From the NCBI RefSeq assembly GCF_028583425.1, contig NC_072792.1, forward strand, positions 14,435,676 through 14,499,675: a stretch of 64,000 nt of DNA. The letters are read 5' to 3'. The notes beneath the pieces are model-generated. The model saw only the letters and a list, made by a program, of their open reading frames with translations, did not search any database and had not been told where the DNA came from. A program made the position numbers and the translations under genes. This DNA comes from Eublepharis macularius. Its lineage: Eukaryota; Chordata; Lepidosauria; Squamata; Eublepharidae. Of the stretch, positions 41,235 through 51,680 are shown in pieces (position 1 is the stretch's first letter; each line of letters begins with the position of its first letter).

Positions 41235-41362
41235 TTTTTTTTGAAGATGCCAGCCACAGCTGCTGGCGAAACGTCAGGAACTACAATGCCAAGACCACGG
41301 CAATACAGCCCGGAAAACCCACAACAACCATCGTTCTCCGGCCGTGAAAGCCTTCGACAATA
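41235..41362 (+). mobile_element. Short PLE-like tail inserted in Gypsy RT/RNase H linker
   Basis: GAAGATGCCAGCCACAGCTG, GGCGAAACGTCAGGAACTAC, CAGCCCGGAAAACCCACAAC and GCCGTGAAAGCCTTCGACAA form a repeat common in reptile genomes that I take to be a PLE 3' tail. T-rich sequence (ATAAATTTTTTT / ATACATTTTTT) borders both sides. Confidence 0.6.
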
Positions 41363-41374
41363 CATTTTTTGCTC

Positions 41375-41823
41375 TAGTTGCTACTTACAGACTTACTAAA
41401 AACCAAGGGGAAGGGTTCTGGGAAAGTGAAACCAAGTGCCAAACTGGCCTGGTCTAAGGAGTGCCAAGCAGCCTTTGAGGAGTTAAAAACTCGCTTTACC
41501 TCTAAACCTGTGTTACACCATCTCAATGAGAGCTGCCCATTTGTGATACAAGTGGATGCGAGAGATGTCACTTTTGGAGGAGTCCTCCTGCAGGAGGGGG
41601 AGGACGGGAAAATGCACCCCTGTGCTTATGTGTCCAAAAAAATTTCAGAGGCTGAACAGAATTGGGTGATATGGGATAAAGAAGTGGCAATGGTCAAACT
41701 AACCCTAAGTACGTGGAGGCACTGGCAGGAGGCGGCCAAGGTGCCATTTGAGGTGCAGACTGATCATAGAAATCTGGAGGCATTGCGAGAGCCTCACAGA
41801 CTGGGAGCCAAACTGCTGTGATG
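41375..41823 (+). pseudogene. Gypsy RNase H domain
   Basis: Open frame: LAWSKECQAAFEELKTRF, then CPFVIQVDARDVTFGGVLLQ (Asp), PCAYVSKKISEAEQNWVIWD (Glu region) and FEVQTDHRNLEAL (Asp). Ends at a TGA at 41821. Typical Ty3/Gypsy RNase H of about 120 residues, almost intact. Confidence 0.92.
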
Positions 41824-42129
41824 GGTGGAGTTTTTGTCACGATCCAACTTTGTACTTAAACATTACCCTGGGAAAGCAAATTTTCTGGCAGACACACTGT
41901 CCTGCCTCCCTCAACATGACAGCCAATGAGAGGAAGTGGTAGACACGATGTTTCCCCCACCCAGTTAGGAGGGGCCATGATTACCAGGAGCCAAGGGGCA
42001 AAGGCAAAGGGGCCTTCCCCTTTCTCCCCCCTCCCCAGAGTGGGAAGAGAAAATTAAGGTGGAAGTAGAAAAGGAGGGGTGAGAGAATCGAACTGAGGAT
42101 TTAGAAAAGGAAGAAATGAATGCTGCTAC

Positions 42130-42783
42130 AAGAACAACAAAATGTATATCCCACCGGGACTAAGGGGAGAGATCTTGAAACACTGTCATGGTGCCAAATT
42201 GGTCAGGCATCTGGGTTATTTAAAAACACTGCACTTAATAAAAAGACAATTTTGGTGGCCAGGAATGCAGAAGGATGTATCACAATATGTATCCACATCT
42301 CAGACCTGTTTAATGGGGAAAAAGAGGAGGGGAACCTCTGGGACTATCACAGCCTCTAGAAACCCCACTCCGACCCTGGTCTCTAGTTTCCATGGACTTC
42401 CATCGCTGACCTCCCCCCCCAAACAAAGGGAAAACAGTGATTTTGATGGTGGTAGATTTGTTTTTCAAACAAGCCCATTTCATCCCATGCTCTAAGGGCC
42501 AAGCTACACATGACGAATGACACTTGAACGGCAAGTGGATTGAGTGGAGGGCAGGTGAACAGGGAGAAATACACTTGCCTTTCAAGTGTCATTCGTCATG
42601 TGTAGCTTGGCCCTCAGTTGCCGACAGCCAAAAAGTTGGCTACATTATTCATACAACATGTAGTAAGACTCCATTCATTTCCTGATAAAGTAATATCAGA
42701 TCGGGGCCCACAATTCGTTGCCAAGTTTTGGCAGGAGCTCATGGAAGTAACAGGAATGACTCAAGGATTGAGTTCGGCCTCAC
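42130..42783 (+). pseudogene. Gypsy integrase, zinc finger and first part of the core
   Basis: The zinc-binding part reads ILKHCHGAKLVRHLGYLKTL then FWWPGMQKDVSQYVSTSQTC (H2C2-like). After frame changes, the catalytic core appears around 42440 and, beyond the MITE, as TAKKLATLFIQHVVRLHSF and DKVISDRGPQFVAKFWQEL with the second catalytic Asp. It is interrupted at 42496-42613 by the MITE and cut at 42783 by the PLE just before the expected catalytic Glu segment. Confidence 0.9.
42493..42616 (-). mobile_element. 118-bp hairpin MITE, copy 2, inside Gypsy integrase
   Basis: Element 42496-42613. Left trinucleotide TAA, right TCA. Removing the element with one TCA restores the integrase frame, so the original duplication was TCA and the left copy has mutated. 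Confidence 0.94.
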
Positions 42784-43273
42784 GTCTTTTCATACAATTC
42801 ATACTACAATATATATACAAAATATTTCAGTACCCTACAACATATACAAATTTGTCCAAATGGTGGGAGAAATATATAACAATCCTTAAATAATCCATAC
42901 ATTCATAAGAGTTCATTCATAACGGTGTGGAGCACTCCAAGCAATGACATAACAAGTGATGCTGAAGCTGCAGAAAGCTGAGATGAAATATGTGAAGCAG
43001 CAGAGCTGTGGAACTATGGTTGCCACTTGCCACGTCAAAGATGTGAAGCTGTGAATGGTCACGCCTACGGGTTTCACTTACATACTTGTCTGGTCCCATT
43101 TCACGTTATTGCTTCTTCACAGGCATATTTTTTCTCTGTTGAATAACATAATATATAACCAGTCCACAATATCCTTAACAAAAACATCATTAAGGCAAAC
43201 TATCCTAAAAAGTTACTTACAGCACATGCTTTAAGAAATCTCACACCACCATATTGGTATTCTGTGGTCAGTC

Positions 43274-43397
43274 TGAGGGCCAAGCTACACATGACGAATG
43301 ACACTTGAATGGCAAGTGTATTTCTCCCTGTTCACTTGCCCTCCACTCAATCCACTTGCCGTTCAAGTGTCATTTGTCATGTGTAGCTTGGCCCTGA
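43274..43397 (+). mobile_element. 118-bp hairpin MITE, copy 3, TSD TGA, inside the PLE
   Basis: Element 43277-43394 with TGA on both sides. Confidence 0.95.
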
Positions 43398-43745
43398 CGC
43401 CGTGGGAGGATCCTCAACTAGGATGTCATTTAAGCTTACTATTTCTTAAAGGGGAACTGCACATTCTAACGACAGAGCATATTCATAGATAACAGGTAAG
43501 GTCTAATTCATTGTTCAAACCATATGGTGCTAAGGTATTTAAGCGAAAAATCCAACAAGATTTTGGTTGTACAAGTTTTTGTTTTGCATTTTCAGACCTC
43601 ATACCATATTTTGTTGTATCCAAAACCTCCAGGACTGTCACTTTTAGGTCCTTCTGTGTGTTGTGGACCTGAATAAAATGATCTACGAGGGGTGCTTCTG
43701 TTGTTTAATGCCTTATTCTCGATAGGTGCTCCTGCATCCAAGTTT

Positions 43746-44117
43746 TTAAAGGACTAGTAGTACTGCCAATATTAAATACACTACATAAGGTGTTTTACAA
43801 GTTGAAAAGGCAGAGGAATACAATGGTTTGTTTGTGGCAGGGTTAATAATCTCTGATAATTTAAGAGCAAGTGGGCAAATGTTACAACTTCCACAGGGAT
43901 AATGCCCCTTCAGTAGTTGGCTCACAGCGGGGGATTCCTCCATAGCTGAATGGACTAATATATCTCTCAGATTCTTCGTTGTTCTAAACCCAATAGATGG
44001 TGGTATATCACAGCCATCTATACTTGCAACTAAGTGCCAGTGTTTACAGACAATCCTTGCAATCCCTGGGGACGCATTAGTAAATTCAATTGCCCATCTG
44101 ATTCTCTCACTGTCCAT
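43746..44117 (-). pseudogene. PLE linker and start of GIY-YIG endonuclease
   Basis: Minus-strand frame of 123 codons with PPSIGFRTTKNLRDILVHS, then LKGHYPCGSCNICPLAL, the Cys-rich linker motif of PLEs, and KTPYVVYLILAVLL, where the GIY half of the nuclease would start. The YIG half is not seen in frame. The upstream half links to the RT fragment after frame changes around 44150-44280. Confidence 0.87.
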
Positions 44118-44285
44118 TTTAATTTTAGGAACTAGTAAATTGCTCCATGGTGTATGGCAAGCCCAGCAATAAGCTGCCCTAATAACTGTTTCTGGGTAGC
44201 CTCTGTAAGAAAAGGTCCCATCCAGAATCTTACTCCCAATGTCAAAATCTTCCCCTCAAGATGAATTGCGTTTAATTTTCAAGTA

Positions 44286-44510
44286 CTATGAGATGGGTAC
44301 ATTCTTTTTAAGATGAAGCGGATGACAGGAAGAGAAATGTAGATACGATGGTCTATCTGTAGGCTTCCTGAAGGGTCGAACACCCAATTTAACTGGAGTC
44401 AATTTGTAAATTGTAACATCCAGAAAATCTATACTTTCAGTACTGCCCTTCCATGTAAACTGAATATCAGAATTAATTTGGTTCATCCACTGTGTCAAGG
44501 GTTCTGCATG
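44286..44510 (-). pseudogene. PLE reverse transcriptase C-terminal fragment
   Basis: Minus-strand frame with WMNQINSDIQFTWKG, then STESIDFLDVTIYK and KPTDRPSYLHFSSCHP, ending in the LHLKKNVPIS stretch. The FLDVTIYK ... KPTDR.SYLHF.S.HP pattern is characteristic of Penelope-like RTs after the palm. The catalytic YxDD is upstream and missing. A stop follows near 44286. Confidence 0.9.
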
Positions 44511-44518
44511 CTCTTCAT

Positions 44519-45180
44519 CTGAAAGGGTTAATCAGGTCCTGGAGCAATTTTCAAGATGTTACATTAATTATCAACAAAATAATTGGACTGAATTTCTAGC
44601 ATTTGTAGGATGTTACAATAATAGCGTCCATAGCTCTATGGGAGCACCCCCCTTCAAGATCACACAGGGCTTCGAAGGCAAACCCTTGCCTTTTGTGAAA
44701 GACCCCCACCCGGAAGTGGTGGGGATCTCAGTGCTTGGTGGAACTCTATCAAGGAACAGTGGGATCTAATAACAAAAACTCTGGAAAAAGCCAAACAGGA
44801 ATACAAAAAACATGCAGACCGTAAATGCCCCCCCCCCCTTGGGAACTGAAACCTGGAGATGAAGTTTATATGTCCACAAAAAAATCTCAAAGGGGAACGA
44901 CCAAGTTGGGATGGAAGTAGACCAGACCTTATACAATTCTCAAAGTAATAAATAGAGTGGTGGTTAAACTATACTTGCCAAAGGATTTAAGACACATGCA
45001 CCCAGTATTCCACTTCAGCTTATTGAAGAAAGCCCGGGAGGCAGACATCTGGCACCCAAAATCTGGAGTCCCTCTCCCCCTCATGGTGGATGGACAACCT
45101 CATCATGAAGTGGATGCGGTGTTGGACTCAAAACGGAAAAAAGGAAAATAATTTTGTCTTATTCAGTGGAAGTAGTTTGA
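44519..45180 (+). pseudogene. Gypsy integrase C-terminal part and chromodomain
   Basis: Integrase resumes with RVNQVLEQF, YINYQQNNWTEFLAFVG and NNSVHSSMGAPPFKITQG, then a GPY/F-like region (RPYTILKVINRVVVKLYLP, HPVFHFSLLKK). The chromodomain follows: HEVDAVLDSKRKKGK, a stop, then a LIQWK-type strand and FDQSQNEWVQS. Chromodomains direct some Ty3/Gypsy integrases to modified histones. Several stops interrupt the frame. Confidence 0.88.
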
Positions 45181-45311
45181 CCAGAGTCAGAATGAGTGGG
45201 TTCAATCTAAAGATGTAAAAGCTAAAAGTCTCATAGAAGCTTTTCACAAATGTTATCCTTATAACCAAGGGAGGGGTGATCTTATTATAGATGTAATGGG
45301 GGGGGTAATAA

Positions 45312-45711
45312 TGTCATGCAGGCAAGCCAGCCTGCCTGCCATGCCTGTGAATGTATTTCTACTGGGGGAATGGCCAGTAGGGCAGATTTCCACCTTCACT
45401 GTATCTTGACCACACTTTGCTTGGCCTGAGTGGTGTTATCAGTGCAGCTGGAGTGGCGTGCCTGGGAATGGATCTTGGGAATTTCAGCTCTGCATCTCTT
45501 TCAGGACTTTCGCGCCAACTTCAACTGACTCTTGTTTGGAATGGGAGGAGAGGACTGGAGGTATGACCTCTCGGGTAAGACTTGGCTTTGGCATTCCAGG
45601 CAATTACTCTGTACTCATACACTACTAGAGAGCATTATCTAATAAAGACCTTTAACTCATACAACTGTGGTTGATGGAAAGTCAGAGAGAATTCCCTATC
45701 CAGGCCTGACA
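45312..45711 (+). repeat. Gypsy 3' LTR
   Basis: 400 bp, starts TGTCATGCAGGCAAGCC and ends CCTGACA. AATAAA at about 45640 (TCTAATAAAGACC). Confidence 0.93.
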
Positions 45712-45825
45712 CACACTTACCAATGTTTTAACAGTTGTTTGTACCTTACGTGTTTAATTTTAAGATGTGGTTTTAAATTGTTTTAATGCTGTATTTGTGT
45801 GCTGGCTTTAACTTTTTAAAATTAT
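45712..45825 (+). repeat. LINE-like AT-rich 3' UTR fragment (tentative)
   Basis: AATGTTTTAACAGTTGTTTG and GTGGTTTTAAATTGTTTTAA have the style of CR1/L2 3' UTRs. Stops where the CpG-rich block begins. Confidence 0.35.
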
Positions 45826-46790
45826 GTGAGGCCCCGCCCCTCCCCACGCCGCCCCTCCCCGTTCGGCCGTGCCTCTGGGCGCTCGCTGGGATGGTGGCAG
45901 GGAGTCTCCTCCGCCTCAGACTTGACGGGGACAGCCGTCGGTGCACTGGCCTCAGCCTCCACCCGTTGGCCAAAGCCTGCGTCTTGCCCTCTCTCTCTTT
46001 CTTACTCTGCGCGTGCTCTTCCATTCCCCCACTTCTCCTCCTCGGCATCCTTGGGTGTCTCCCTTTTATGCCACCACTTCAACCAGCCTCCCCCTTCTCC
46101 CCCAATCCCTCGCCGTGCTCCCCTCTTCCCCCTCCCCGTGCCAAGCATTCCCCTCTATCATTGGTGCCTTCCCCTGTCCCTCCTTGAGCAACCCCCATCC
46201 CTGGCCCGCCTCCTTCCCCTTTTCCCCACTCTTGTCTTCTGTCAATCTCTTCTCCCCTTCTCCCGCTCCGGCTTGGCCTGTTACACCGGGGAGCCTTCCC
46301 AGCCCTCCACCCCCCAATCGGGCTTCGAGCTGCTGAGGGTCCCCGCCTCCTGGCTGCCGCTGATGTCCGGGCCTGCCCCTGCCCTGGCGTGGGCCTCGCC
46401 CGTCCAGCCACCATTACACCGGCCAGCCAGCTGCCCGGCTTGGTCTCCCCCGGGCTCCTCTCCCTTCCTCCCTCCGGCCCCAGCTGTCATGGCAGCACGG
46501 AGCGCTGCGCCTCCGGGGTCGTCTGCGCAGGCCGCGGTGTTGGCGTCGGCGGCCTGGGCGACAGCCGTGTCGGCGTCGGCGCGCTCGCTTCCGTCGCCTC
46601 CTCCTGCCCCCTTCCCGGTCGGGCGTCGCTCCGGCGCCTGGCTCGGCCACTTCTCCTCGGCCTCCTCCTTCCCTGGTTTCGGGGTGAGTTGGGGCAGCTC
46701 GGCGGGAGGACGGGCTCCGCTGGGGCCGCGGGGGTGGGGGGTGGGGCAGGGCCGGGCTGAGCCCAGTCCAGGGCAGGAGGGTCCTGCTCC
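45826..46790 (+). promoter_or_regulatory. CpG-rich island with possible first exon
   Basis: About 965 bp of GC-rich, CpG-rich DNA starting GGCCCCGCCCCTCCCC (Sp1-type boxes). On the plus strand an ATG at 46490 in a good context (GTCATGGC) opens an Ala/Ser-rich frame (MAARSAAPPGSSAQAAV). The frame reaches a strong donor-like site, TTTCGGGGTGAGT, near 46676-46688. This is the only host-promoter-like region in the window. A composition artefact or a GC-rich repeat is equally possible. No known protein recognised. Confidence 0.4.
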
Positions 46791-46798
46791 GGACAAAT

Positions 46799-47270
46799 TA
46801 TTTATGTTATTTATAGTCCTCCTTTCTTGCTGAGACTCCAGGTGGATAACACAGTGTAAGTCCATACGATCAATGGGTGGGACATTCAATAAACAACACA
46901 ATAGGGCAAGGATTTCAGGAGTTTGAAAACAAGCAGAAATCCAAAACAAGGCTCAAAAGAAAGCTAAAACAACAGAAAGCAAATGAATGCAACATATTGT
47001 GCAATGTGGAACTAACAGTACCCAGTAGTGTAGTCTACAGTCGCTATGCCTTTCCAGCATATCTCTCTGACCTATATCCTTACAGCACAGTTCTGTTGCC
47101 TGTGTTAAAAAACGCTCTTGAATAATTCAGTTTTGTATAGTTTGTGGGACGCCAAGAGAGTGGGAATTTTCCTGATCCCTTTAGATAGGCCATATCATGG
47201 TGATCACCACAAAGAATGGATGTGTATGGGCAGCTGTTGATTTTGCACATGTGGCTTTTAATAGATTTTA
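46799..47270 (-). mobile_element. LINE-like 3' region, antisense
   Basis: Begins TTATTTATAGTCCTCCTTTC then TTGCTGAGACTCCAGGTGGA, the complement of the GAGTCTCAGTGAGAAAGGCG tail, and continues through sequence related to 2560-2790. Same uncertain LINE family as 24660. Confidence 0.55.
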
Positions 47271-47346
47271 AGATGAGATTTTAATCTGTATGCTTTAATT
47301 TCTTAGCCACTTTGGTGGCTTTATTGGGGCCGAAATAAATAGCTTG

Positions 47347-47407
<61 letters not shown>
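47347..47407. repeat. (AATC)n microsatellite
   Basis: About 15 uninterrupted AATC units. Confidence 0.97.
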
Positions 47408-47408
<1 letters not shown>

Positions 47409-48364
47409 TTGTCTTCAGTGACTGGTGCATGTGGTCCGTACCAATGCCACACATTTCATTATAAACCAGGGAAATGGTAACTGAAATGTTTAGACTAGCT
47501 CTTAAATCCATGAGATTCAAAAAGCTTCATTTCATCTGGATTGTGTCTTAAATATTGGCAATACCCAAGACAGAAGGGGAAAGGGAATAGAACAAAGCGA
47601 TGAACTGCTGCATGTATTGGAATAAATATTTCATAAATCATATAAGCAATTATCAGAACAACTTTTTTTTCTTCCTCATTACCACTAGGACAATGACAGG
47701 CCGCAAAATATTTAAATGAAAATGGAATCGGCAGGGTTGCTCTTACTGCTGGCTTATAGAAACAAAAACAAAACAAAACAAAAAAGCTCCAGCCCTTCGT
47801 CTTTGCCTAAAGCGTAACCAATTTGGCAACAGAATTGTTTTCACATTGGTGCTCTGTTTATTTAATGCTTTCCTTTCACTAATAGCTTTGCATTTGTATT
47901 TTTTTAAAAATATATAATATCTTGAAATATATCTTTCAAAAAATAAACAAAAGCTTCAGCCTTTTATCTTAAATGTTAGGAATTAATTAATTGCATTTCT
48001 GACCACCTATAGAGGAGGAATACTTCTTCAGACTGCTAAATGAATATAACGTTCTAATTTTGCCCATAGGAAAGATCCCCAAATATAGTCCCTTTAGCCA
48101 GTGGAATATCAGGTTTTCTTTCTAGGAACAACGCTTAAATCTCTTTCCTTCTGCTTTATGGACCTCGAATGTCCTTCATAGGCTGAAGTTTGTGGAGCAG
48201 TCACAGCTGTTAGAGAAGCTACTAACAAACAGTTTGTTCTATTTCCACAATTGTAGATATTAATATTGTCAGAATTATACTGGACATCAAGGGGAAAATT
48301 GTATCCTGATGATACAAGACTATAAGGGTATGTGTGTGTATGGAGGATATAAAGAGAGTCCCAC
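47408..48364. other. Unassigned AT-rich DNA
   Basis: No gene or repeat recognised. Confidence 0.35.
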
Positions 48365-48520
48365 TATGGCTGATTCTGCACATGTTGGATAATGCACTTC
48401 CAATCCTCTTTATAGATCATTCGGAATGGATTTTTTCATGTGCGGAACAAAAAATCCACCTCAAACGATTGATAAAGTGCATTGAAAGTGCATTATCCAA
48501 CGTGTGCGGAATCAGCCTAT
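48365..48520 (+). mobile_element. 150-bp inverted-repeat element flanked by TAT
   Basis: Element 48368-48517 starts GGCTGATTCTGCACATG and ends CGTGTGCGGAATCAGCC. The arms are about 35 bp (GTTGGATAATGCACTT mirrored by AAGTGCATTATCCAAC). TAT flanks both sides. Superfamily not clear. Confidence 0.78.
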
Positions 48521-48634
48521 GTCCCACAAATGCAGTTTTTAGCTTGAACACTGGAGGCTTAGATTAAAATGTGCACTCAGCCATGTGAATCATGTTATTA
48601 AGCCAGGTGGTGTTTTTCTCTCTCCCCCTCTCTC

Positions 48635-48758
48635 TTAGGGCCAAGCTACACATGACGAATGACACTTGAACAGCAAGTGTATTTCTCCCTGTTCACTTGC
48701 CCTCCACTCAATCCACTTGCCGTTCAAGTGTCATTCGTCATGTGTAGCTTGGCCCTTA
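48635..48758 (+). mobile_element. 118-bp hairpin MITE, copy 4, TSD TTA
   Basis: Element 48638-48755 with TTA on both sides. Stem of about 42 bp and an asymmetric loop. Confidence 0.95.
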
Positions 48759-48829
48759 GCCTAACCAACCTCATGAAATTGAAATGTAATAGTTCCCATA
48801 ATGATGATGATGATGATGATAGTAACTGC

Positions 48830-49023
48830 TCTTATACACCCCTCTTCTAGACAGATTAGTGCGGAGAACAAGTTAGAGTTATTCTTATCCCCACAATACA
48901 GCTGGGGAGCTGGGGCTGAGCTTCCCCAAGGCCACCTGCTGAGCTCATGGCAGTAGTGGGATTCAAACCAGCAGAGTGCCGACTCGCAGCCAAACCACTT
49001 AACCACTGTGCTACAGCAGCTCC
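48830..49023 (-). repeat. tRNA-derived SINE, second type, antisense
   Basis: GACAGATTAGTGCGGAGAAC, TATCCCCACAATACAGCTGG, GAGCTCATGGCAGTAGTGGG and CACTGTGCTACAGCAGCTCC in plus-strand order. A short GAT repeat precedes it (48801-48818). Confidence 0.85.
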
Positions 49024-49632
49024 CATGTTCCCCAGAGATTGATGGAGGAAGGTTAAAATAGAAATAGAAATGTGGTGCAACTAATAATGATTACATACCC
49101 AGGGAAGTGTCTTTAGAATTACAGCCTATGATTGAAGCCATTCCCCCTTCCATACGTTTCCAAAGCTGATAGGCAGGGAGGGGTCTCCCCTTCTAAGAAC
49201 CTGATTAACAGGGATACAATGCCATTTAGAGGTGTGCACGAAAATATTCAGTCAATCTGAACTGGGAATACTGAACTGGAGAAAAAAATTGGTATTCCTT
49301 GAATACCAAATTGATTATTTTGGTTCGGTTATATAAGAGAAATTTGGTAAAATTCGGCCATTTTTTCCTATGGGAACGAACAAGGCAGAAACCGGTGAAG
49401 CAGCTAGCACACCACTGTGGTATTGTAAGGGGAGACCCTTACAATATTGTGCGCTTATGGGATGTACAAAGCAAAATGAAAAATATAGAATGAATCCACA
49501 GAATCCAACCCAAATTGTGGTACTTCACTATGGTGCAAGGAGCCTTCTTGTGATGTAATAGGACTCTGAACTGCCAGTGTGAGCAGAATGGGTCCAGAGG
49601 ATCTAACTGAATGTGTGGGATTTGAATCATGC
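49024..49632. other. Unassigned DNA
   Basis: No gene recognised. Phrases such as CAAATTGTGGTACTTCACTA give only short frames. Confidence 0.35.
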
Positions 49633-50547
49633 TGTGATGGACTCAGCTTCGGAGGCTGAGATTTCCAGTCATGTTTCCTCCCCCCCCCCCCCCCCCGCAT
49701 GGGGCTAGCCTGAAATGGCAGTTGGGGGTGGCATGTTGGGGAAGCCGTCAGTGGGAGTTGGAAGGTAAACAAGTGAGAGGAAGGGAGTTGGAGCCTGGCT
49801 TTAGACCAGAGATGGTCAGCCAGAGAATCCTCTGTGTGAGGAAGAAATGTTTGTGTAGCACTGTTAGTCCTAGGACTAAAGTGGGGAAAACCAGCACTAA
49901 CTCCTGCTTAGACTTGAGAGATCTGGGAATTATAGTGGGCCAAGGAAGTGGGTAGAGAGGAGTCTCCCCTTCAGTGCCAGGAACAGGGTTTAGCTCATAA
50001 CTATAATGCCTGCCCAGTATCTAGTAAGGGTTTGTAAGTGGCACACCCTTAAGGTCTGGAGAGGAGAGAAAGTCATGCTGTGTTTGTGTTTGAGTATATA
50101 AAGTGCAACATCTGTGAAGCAGTGTCAACCTCTGAAAGAAGCCAGCAACCTAGTGTTAAACCAAGCATTCTGTGCCTCACACCAGCAAAGTTGCTGTATA
50201 AAAACTTTTCTGTTACTTAAGTTCAAACACCTGCCTACCTGCCTTTTGATTTTAACCTTCTGTAAATAAACCTTCAGTTACTTTTTGAACCTCCCCAAGC
50301 CTTGTGTGCCAGTTTCTGCTAAAGGGAAGCACAAACCCCTGATCTGCCCCCTATTAAGACTTGGCTGGGTAACCATTTTTAATAATTCTTATGGGTGGGG
50401 CAAGAAGGAAAGTTGAAGCTTAACATCAACCACACGACCAGAGGCTTCCCAGCCCAGTATACAGCTTCATTGGCTTAAAGAGGAGAAGTTTTACCTCAGG
50501 GGAGGGGAAGGTCAGCTTAAGCCTGAGTTGGATGTGGATTTCTGGCA
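49633..50547 (+). mobile_element. Solitary LTR, copy 2 (about 915 bp)
   Basis: Starts TGTGATGGACTCAGC and is collinear with 19907-20877. It retains LTR signals: TATATAAA at 50095-50102 and AATAAA at 50265-50270, followed by CCTTGTGTGCC. A C/G run at 49680-49696 is specific to this copy. No adjacent retroviral genes. Confidence 0.77.
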
Positions 50548-51589
50548 TATTCCTTCTAAACCTCCCCCTAATTGAGCTTATGATCCTAAATTCAACTACT
50601 AATGAGGGCAATCCCCTGAAATTAGTTGATCCTCATCTCCAGTAAGCACACAGTTCATCAGAGCCTACTTCACCCTGTCCAATCCAGCTAATAACGGTAA
50701 TTATCAAACTTAATTGCCTTTGGTAATCAATGTGAATTGGTCAACTTGGTTCATTTTACAGATTTGTCAACCTCATAGCAAATAACCTTATCTGGCCATA
50801 TGCTGTCTCCCACCTAAGCTTTTTATTAGCAGAAATGACAGATATCGAACCACCTTTGAGAACAAAGTTCAGGGGAAAATAGTTTTTCTTGAAGAAATGT
50901 AAACAGATAAAGTAACCTTGTGCCAGTGTTGCCTTCTTTCTAAATACCCTCCAGGGTTACTATTTACCACAGAGGTCACTATTTTCTGGCACTTGTACCT
51001 GGTAAACCAATCCACCCCTCCCATTTTATCTTTGTACCTTTAAAAAAATACTGTCCGCATGTATCACACAAGCACTCAAATTGCTGTTTTTCAGTTTTCA
51101 GTTTCCTCTCCCTAGCAATGAAATCTCTGCCAAGGGGCAAAGGGATCTTGTACACAATTGGGCTTTTCATATGCTGTGTCTGGTAATCTCTGGAAATTTC
51201 ATATTATAGGCAGTTATGTTTTCCCTAGGGCATGATTTAACCCAAACAAATTTTTATGCATTAAAAAACTGATCCCAAATCTGGCTAAGTTTCCATGCTG
51301 CCCTTTCAACACCACCTCAATTTTTTTTTATCCAGATAATTGAAGATTCTGAGGGTATCTGAGCGAGGAATGACACATTAGGGTGTAGCTTTGTGATTTT
51401 TTTAGAAAAATACATGGCATTGGTGTCTTTTATTTCAAGGGGGTGACTGGTAGAGAAGGGCTTTTTTAACTCTTTCCTGTTCTGAGGAAGAAATAAGAGT
51501 AACTGTAACTTTTCCACAGCAGGAGTAAAAGTTGATAGAGAGTGGCAATTTATATTAATACTCGGGGGTAGTTTGTATATTTTTTCACA
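50548..51589. other. Unassigned AT-rich DNA
   Basis: No gene or repeat recognised. Confidence 0.35.
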
Positions 51590-51680
51590 TTATTTATAGT
51601 TCGCCTTTCTCACTGAGATTCAAGGTGGATTACATATGGCTTGGACATCCAATGAAATGCAATAGAGCTTGGAATAGACC
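51590..51680 (-). repeat. LINE-like tail fragment, antisense
   Basis: TTATTTATAGTTCGCCTTTC and TCACTGAGATTCAAGGTGGA, as at 46799. Confidence 0.55.

Larger units (their letters stand above)
42784..44518 (-). mobile_element. Penelope-like element, antisense, inserted in Gypsy integrase
   Basis: Minus-strand PLE of about 1.7 kb replacing a few integrase codons between 42783 and 44519. From its 5' side it shows the RT C-terminus (44510-44286), a linker with CxC-type cysteines and a GIY-YIG start (44117-43746), then a degraded 3' region. It carries 118-bp MITE copy 3. It is 5'-truncated and differs in sequence from the PLE at 33838. Confidence 0.88.
37678..45711 (+). mobile_element. Ty3/Gypsy chromovirus-type retrotransposon, heavily interrupted
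   Basis: Two direct LTRs (37678-38082 and 45312-45711) enclose gag, RT, RNase H, integrase and chromodomain remnants in the usual Ty3/Gypsy order. Four later insertions interrupt it: an ORF1-only L1 (38505-40090), a PLE tail (about 41235-41362), a 118-bp MITE (42496-42613) and a PLE (42784-44518) carrying its own MITE. Protease and the RT start are missing between 40690 and 40740. The LTR flanks (CTCCC and CACAC) do not match, so no target duplication survives. The chromodomain and domain order fit vertebrate chromoviruses such as the sushi group. Old and inactive. Confidence 0.93.

Noticed and set aside
42784..44518. This PLE as part of the Gypsy element
   Set aside because: It is on the opposite strand, carries Penelope RT and GIY-YIG motifs, and splits integrase sequence that resumes on the other side.
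45826..46833. 335-codon Pro/Ser-rich protein
   Set aside because: Open because of GC-rich composition; no conserved domain and no ATG near its start. Only the part after 46490 is kept as a weak exon candidate.
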